Of a DNA stretch of 45,302 nucleotides, positions 43,978 to 45,302 are shown in pieces. Source of the DNA: Candidatus Caccoplasma merdipullorum (GTDB lineage Bacteria > Bacteroidota > Bacteroidia > Bacteroidales > G3-4614); the NCBI GenBank assembly GCA_017694415.1, contig JADIMW010000006.1:1-45302 (forward strand), given 5' to 3'. The notes beneath the pieces are model-generated. The model did no database searches. It was not told where the DNA came from and saw nothing but the letters and a program-made list of their open reading frames with translations. A program made the translations under genes and the position numbers. How positions within the stretch are numbered: the stretch's first letter is position 1; every line of letters starts with the position of its first letter.

Positions 43978-44040
43978 AGTTTCGTGTTCTTTTTTACAGA
44001 TATTTAACGGTATGGATGTCGCTCTTTATCATCAGATATG

Positions 44041-44090
44041 CGAAACCCTATCCGTCGCATGTGATAATAATTTGACGGATAGGGTTTTCG
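44041..44090 (-). terminator. Terminator of secA
   Basis: AACCCTATCCGTC (44044-44056) and GACGGATAGGGTT (44074-44086) form a perfect 13-bp stem with a 17-nt loop, beginning 18 nt past the secA stop. The T-run on the minus strand is short (GGGTTTCG); the plus side has GGGTTTTCG. Confidence 0.75.
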
Positions 44091-44107
44091 AGGTGTTTTT
44101 ATTGCAA

Positions 44108-45302
44108 TTATGCCTGTTCGTTTTTTCCGTGGCAGTTTTTATACTTCTTTCCGCTGCCGCACGGACACGGGTCGTTACGACCGATCTTCGGTCCGGCCTT
44201 GACCGGTGTTCTGTTCTGCGAAGATGTTTCCGAACCGCCGGATGCAGTAGCTCCTTCCCGCTGCTCGGACAATGTATCTTTCTGCGTTTTGTAACGGCTG
44301 AAGTCCTGACGTTTTTCGGGAACAGCTTCTCTTACCTGCTGCGGCTCACGTACGGGTATTCTTCCACGCATAAGTATTGCAATGCTCTTGCGGTTTGTGG
44401 TATCGAGCATATCGCGGAAAAGTCCGAACGACTCTATCTTGAATATCAACAGAGGGTCTTTCTGCTCGTAACTTGCAGCCTGCACCGACTGGCGTAACTG
44501 GTCGAGGTCGCGCAGATGCTCTTTCCATGCTTCATCAATGGTATAAAGCAGAACTGTTTTCTGGAATGCCTTGTTTATCGACTTTGCATGACTTTCATAT
44601 GCTTCCTTGAGGTTGCAGGTTATATTGTAGAAACGTTTTCCGTCGGTAACAGGCACGAGAATATTGTCGTAACGGTCGCCTTGTTCTTCATATACCTGTT
44701 TTATAACAGGGTATGCAGTTGCGGCCAGTGCTTCCGACTTTCGGTTGAACGCTTCGGTTACGGCCTCATAGAGTTTGTCTGCCAACGCCTGACGCTTTTC
44801 GTTGCGGAGGGAATCTTCTCCGAACGGCATTTCCACGGAGAATGTGCGCATAACATCCTCTTTTAAACCTTCGTAATCGTACTCGGGGGCATAAGTTTCC
44901 ACCATCGACGATACGCAGTCGAACATCATATCCATTATGTCTATGCCTATTCGCTCGCCCATAAGCGCATGATGCCGTTTGGAATATATCAGCTCGCGCT
45001 GCGAATTCATTACGTCGTCGTATTCGAGCAGTCTTTTTCGTATTCCGAAGTTGTTCTCTTCTACTTTGCGCTGAGCTTTTTCTATCGAACGGGATACCAT
45101 GCTGTGCTCTATCATTTCTCCCTCCTTGAAGCCAAGCCTGTCCATCACCTTTGCTATGCGCTCGGAGCTGAAAAGACGCATCAGGTTGTCTTCGAGCGAT
45201 ACGAAGAACACCGACGAACCGGGATCGCCCTGACGACCCGAACGTCCGCGCAACTGTCTGTCCACGCGGCGCGACTCGTGGCGTTCGGTTCCGATTATCG
45301 CC
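44108..45302 (-). CDS. secA: Preprotein translocase ATPase SecA, C-terminal part (partial)
   Basis: The gene runs off the right edge; about 398 C-terminal residues are present. SecA drives preproteins through the SecYEG channel by ATP hydrolysis. Visible are the helicase motif region ([20 protein letters not shown] then QGDPGSS), the helical scaffold and wing domains ([36 protein letters not shown]) and, after a variable linker rich in Gln, Thr and Ser, the zinc-binding SEC-C tail [16 protein letters not shown]. The codons at 45266-45302 stay in frame ([11 protein letters not shown]), so no start lies inside the window. A strong hairpin ends the gene. Confidence 0.97.
   Translation of the reverse strand, partial: AIIGTERHESRRVDRQLRGRSGRQGDPGSSVFFVSLEDNLMRLFSSERIAKVMDRLGFKEGEMIEHSMVSRSIEKAQRKVEENNFGIRKRLLEYDDVMNSQRELIYSKRHHALMGERIGIDIMDMMFDCVSSMVETYAPEYDYEGLKEDVMRTFSVEMPFGEDSLRNEKRQALADKLYEAVTEAFNRKSEALAATAYPVIKQVYEEQGDRYDNILVPVTDGKRFYNITCNLKEAYESHAKSINKAFQKTVLLYTIDEAWKEHLRDLDQLRQSVQAASYEQKDPLLIFKIESFGLFRDMLDTTNRKSIAILMRGRIPVREPQQVREAVPEKRQDFSRYKTQKDTLSEQREGATASGGSETSSQNRTPVKAGPKIGRNDPCPCGSGKKYKNCHGKNEQA

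Overview
The window looks like a chromosomal segment of a Bacteroidota bacterium, most likely order Bacteroidales; I cannot name the genus. Three things support this. Promoter-like pairs of the Bacteroidota form (TTTG, 19-20 bp spacer, TAnnTTTG) sit in front of many genes. Gene content is typical of the group: TamL lipoprotein with TamB, PepSY-like and PorT-like proteins, and surface proteins with a type IX-like sorting domain. Start codons lack strong Shine-Dalgarno sequences.

Left part (1-15 kb) is mostly housekeeping: the 3' end of a class I fumarase; a six-helix ion channel with an altered selectivity filter; rluB-asnS on the minus strand; slyD with a Cys/His tail; a tamB-tamL pair; a secreted PepSY-like protein; tRNA-Asp(GTC) with promoter and terminator; and a translationally coupled NAD+ salvage pair, pncA-pncB.

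The accessory heart is 15.2-24.8 kb, all minus strand. A four-gene operon runs from about 24.09 kb down to 15.2 kb: a SIR2-like/TIR protein, a membrane-spanning nSTAND NTPase with a large sensor-like C-terminus ending in a PDZ-like domain, and two exported proteins built from the same sensor-like module. Gene junctions are 9 nt apart, a 4-nt overlap and 7 nt apart. I interpret it as an envelope-sensing, TIR-executed surveillance or immune-type system; function is inferred. A small RyR-domain gene lies upstream with its own terminator. The operon converges on pncA-pncB.

Right part (25-45 kb): a PorT-like outer-membrane protein; a membrane-anchored MutS-like ATPase; ferritin; a NUDIX hydrolase, CCA-adding-type enzyme and MurF in one cluster, with murK-murQ (MurNAc salvage) directly upstream; two paralogous secreted discoidin/InlB-like proteins on either side of pgi, a sodium:solute symporter and a GT90 glycosyltransferase; and the C-terminal part of SecA at the right edge. 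I see no insertion sequence, phage gene, CRISPR array or rRNA.
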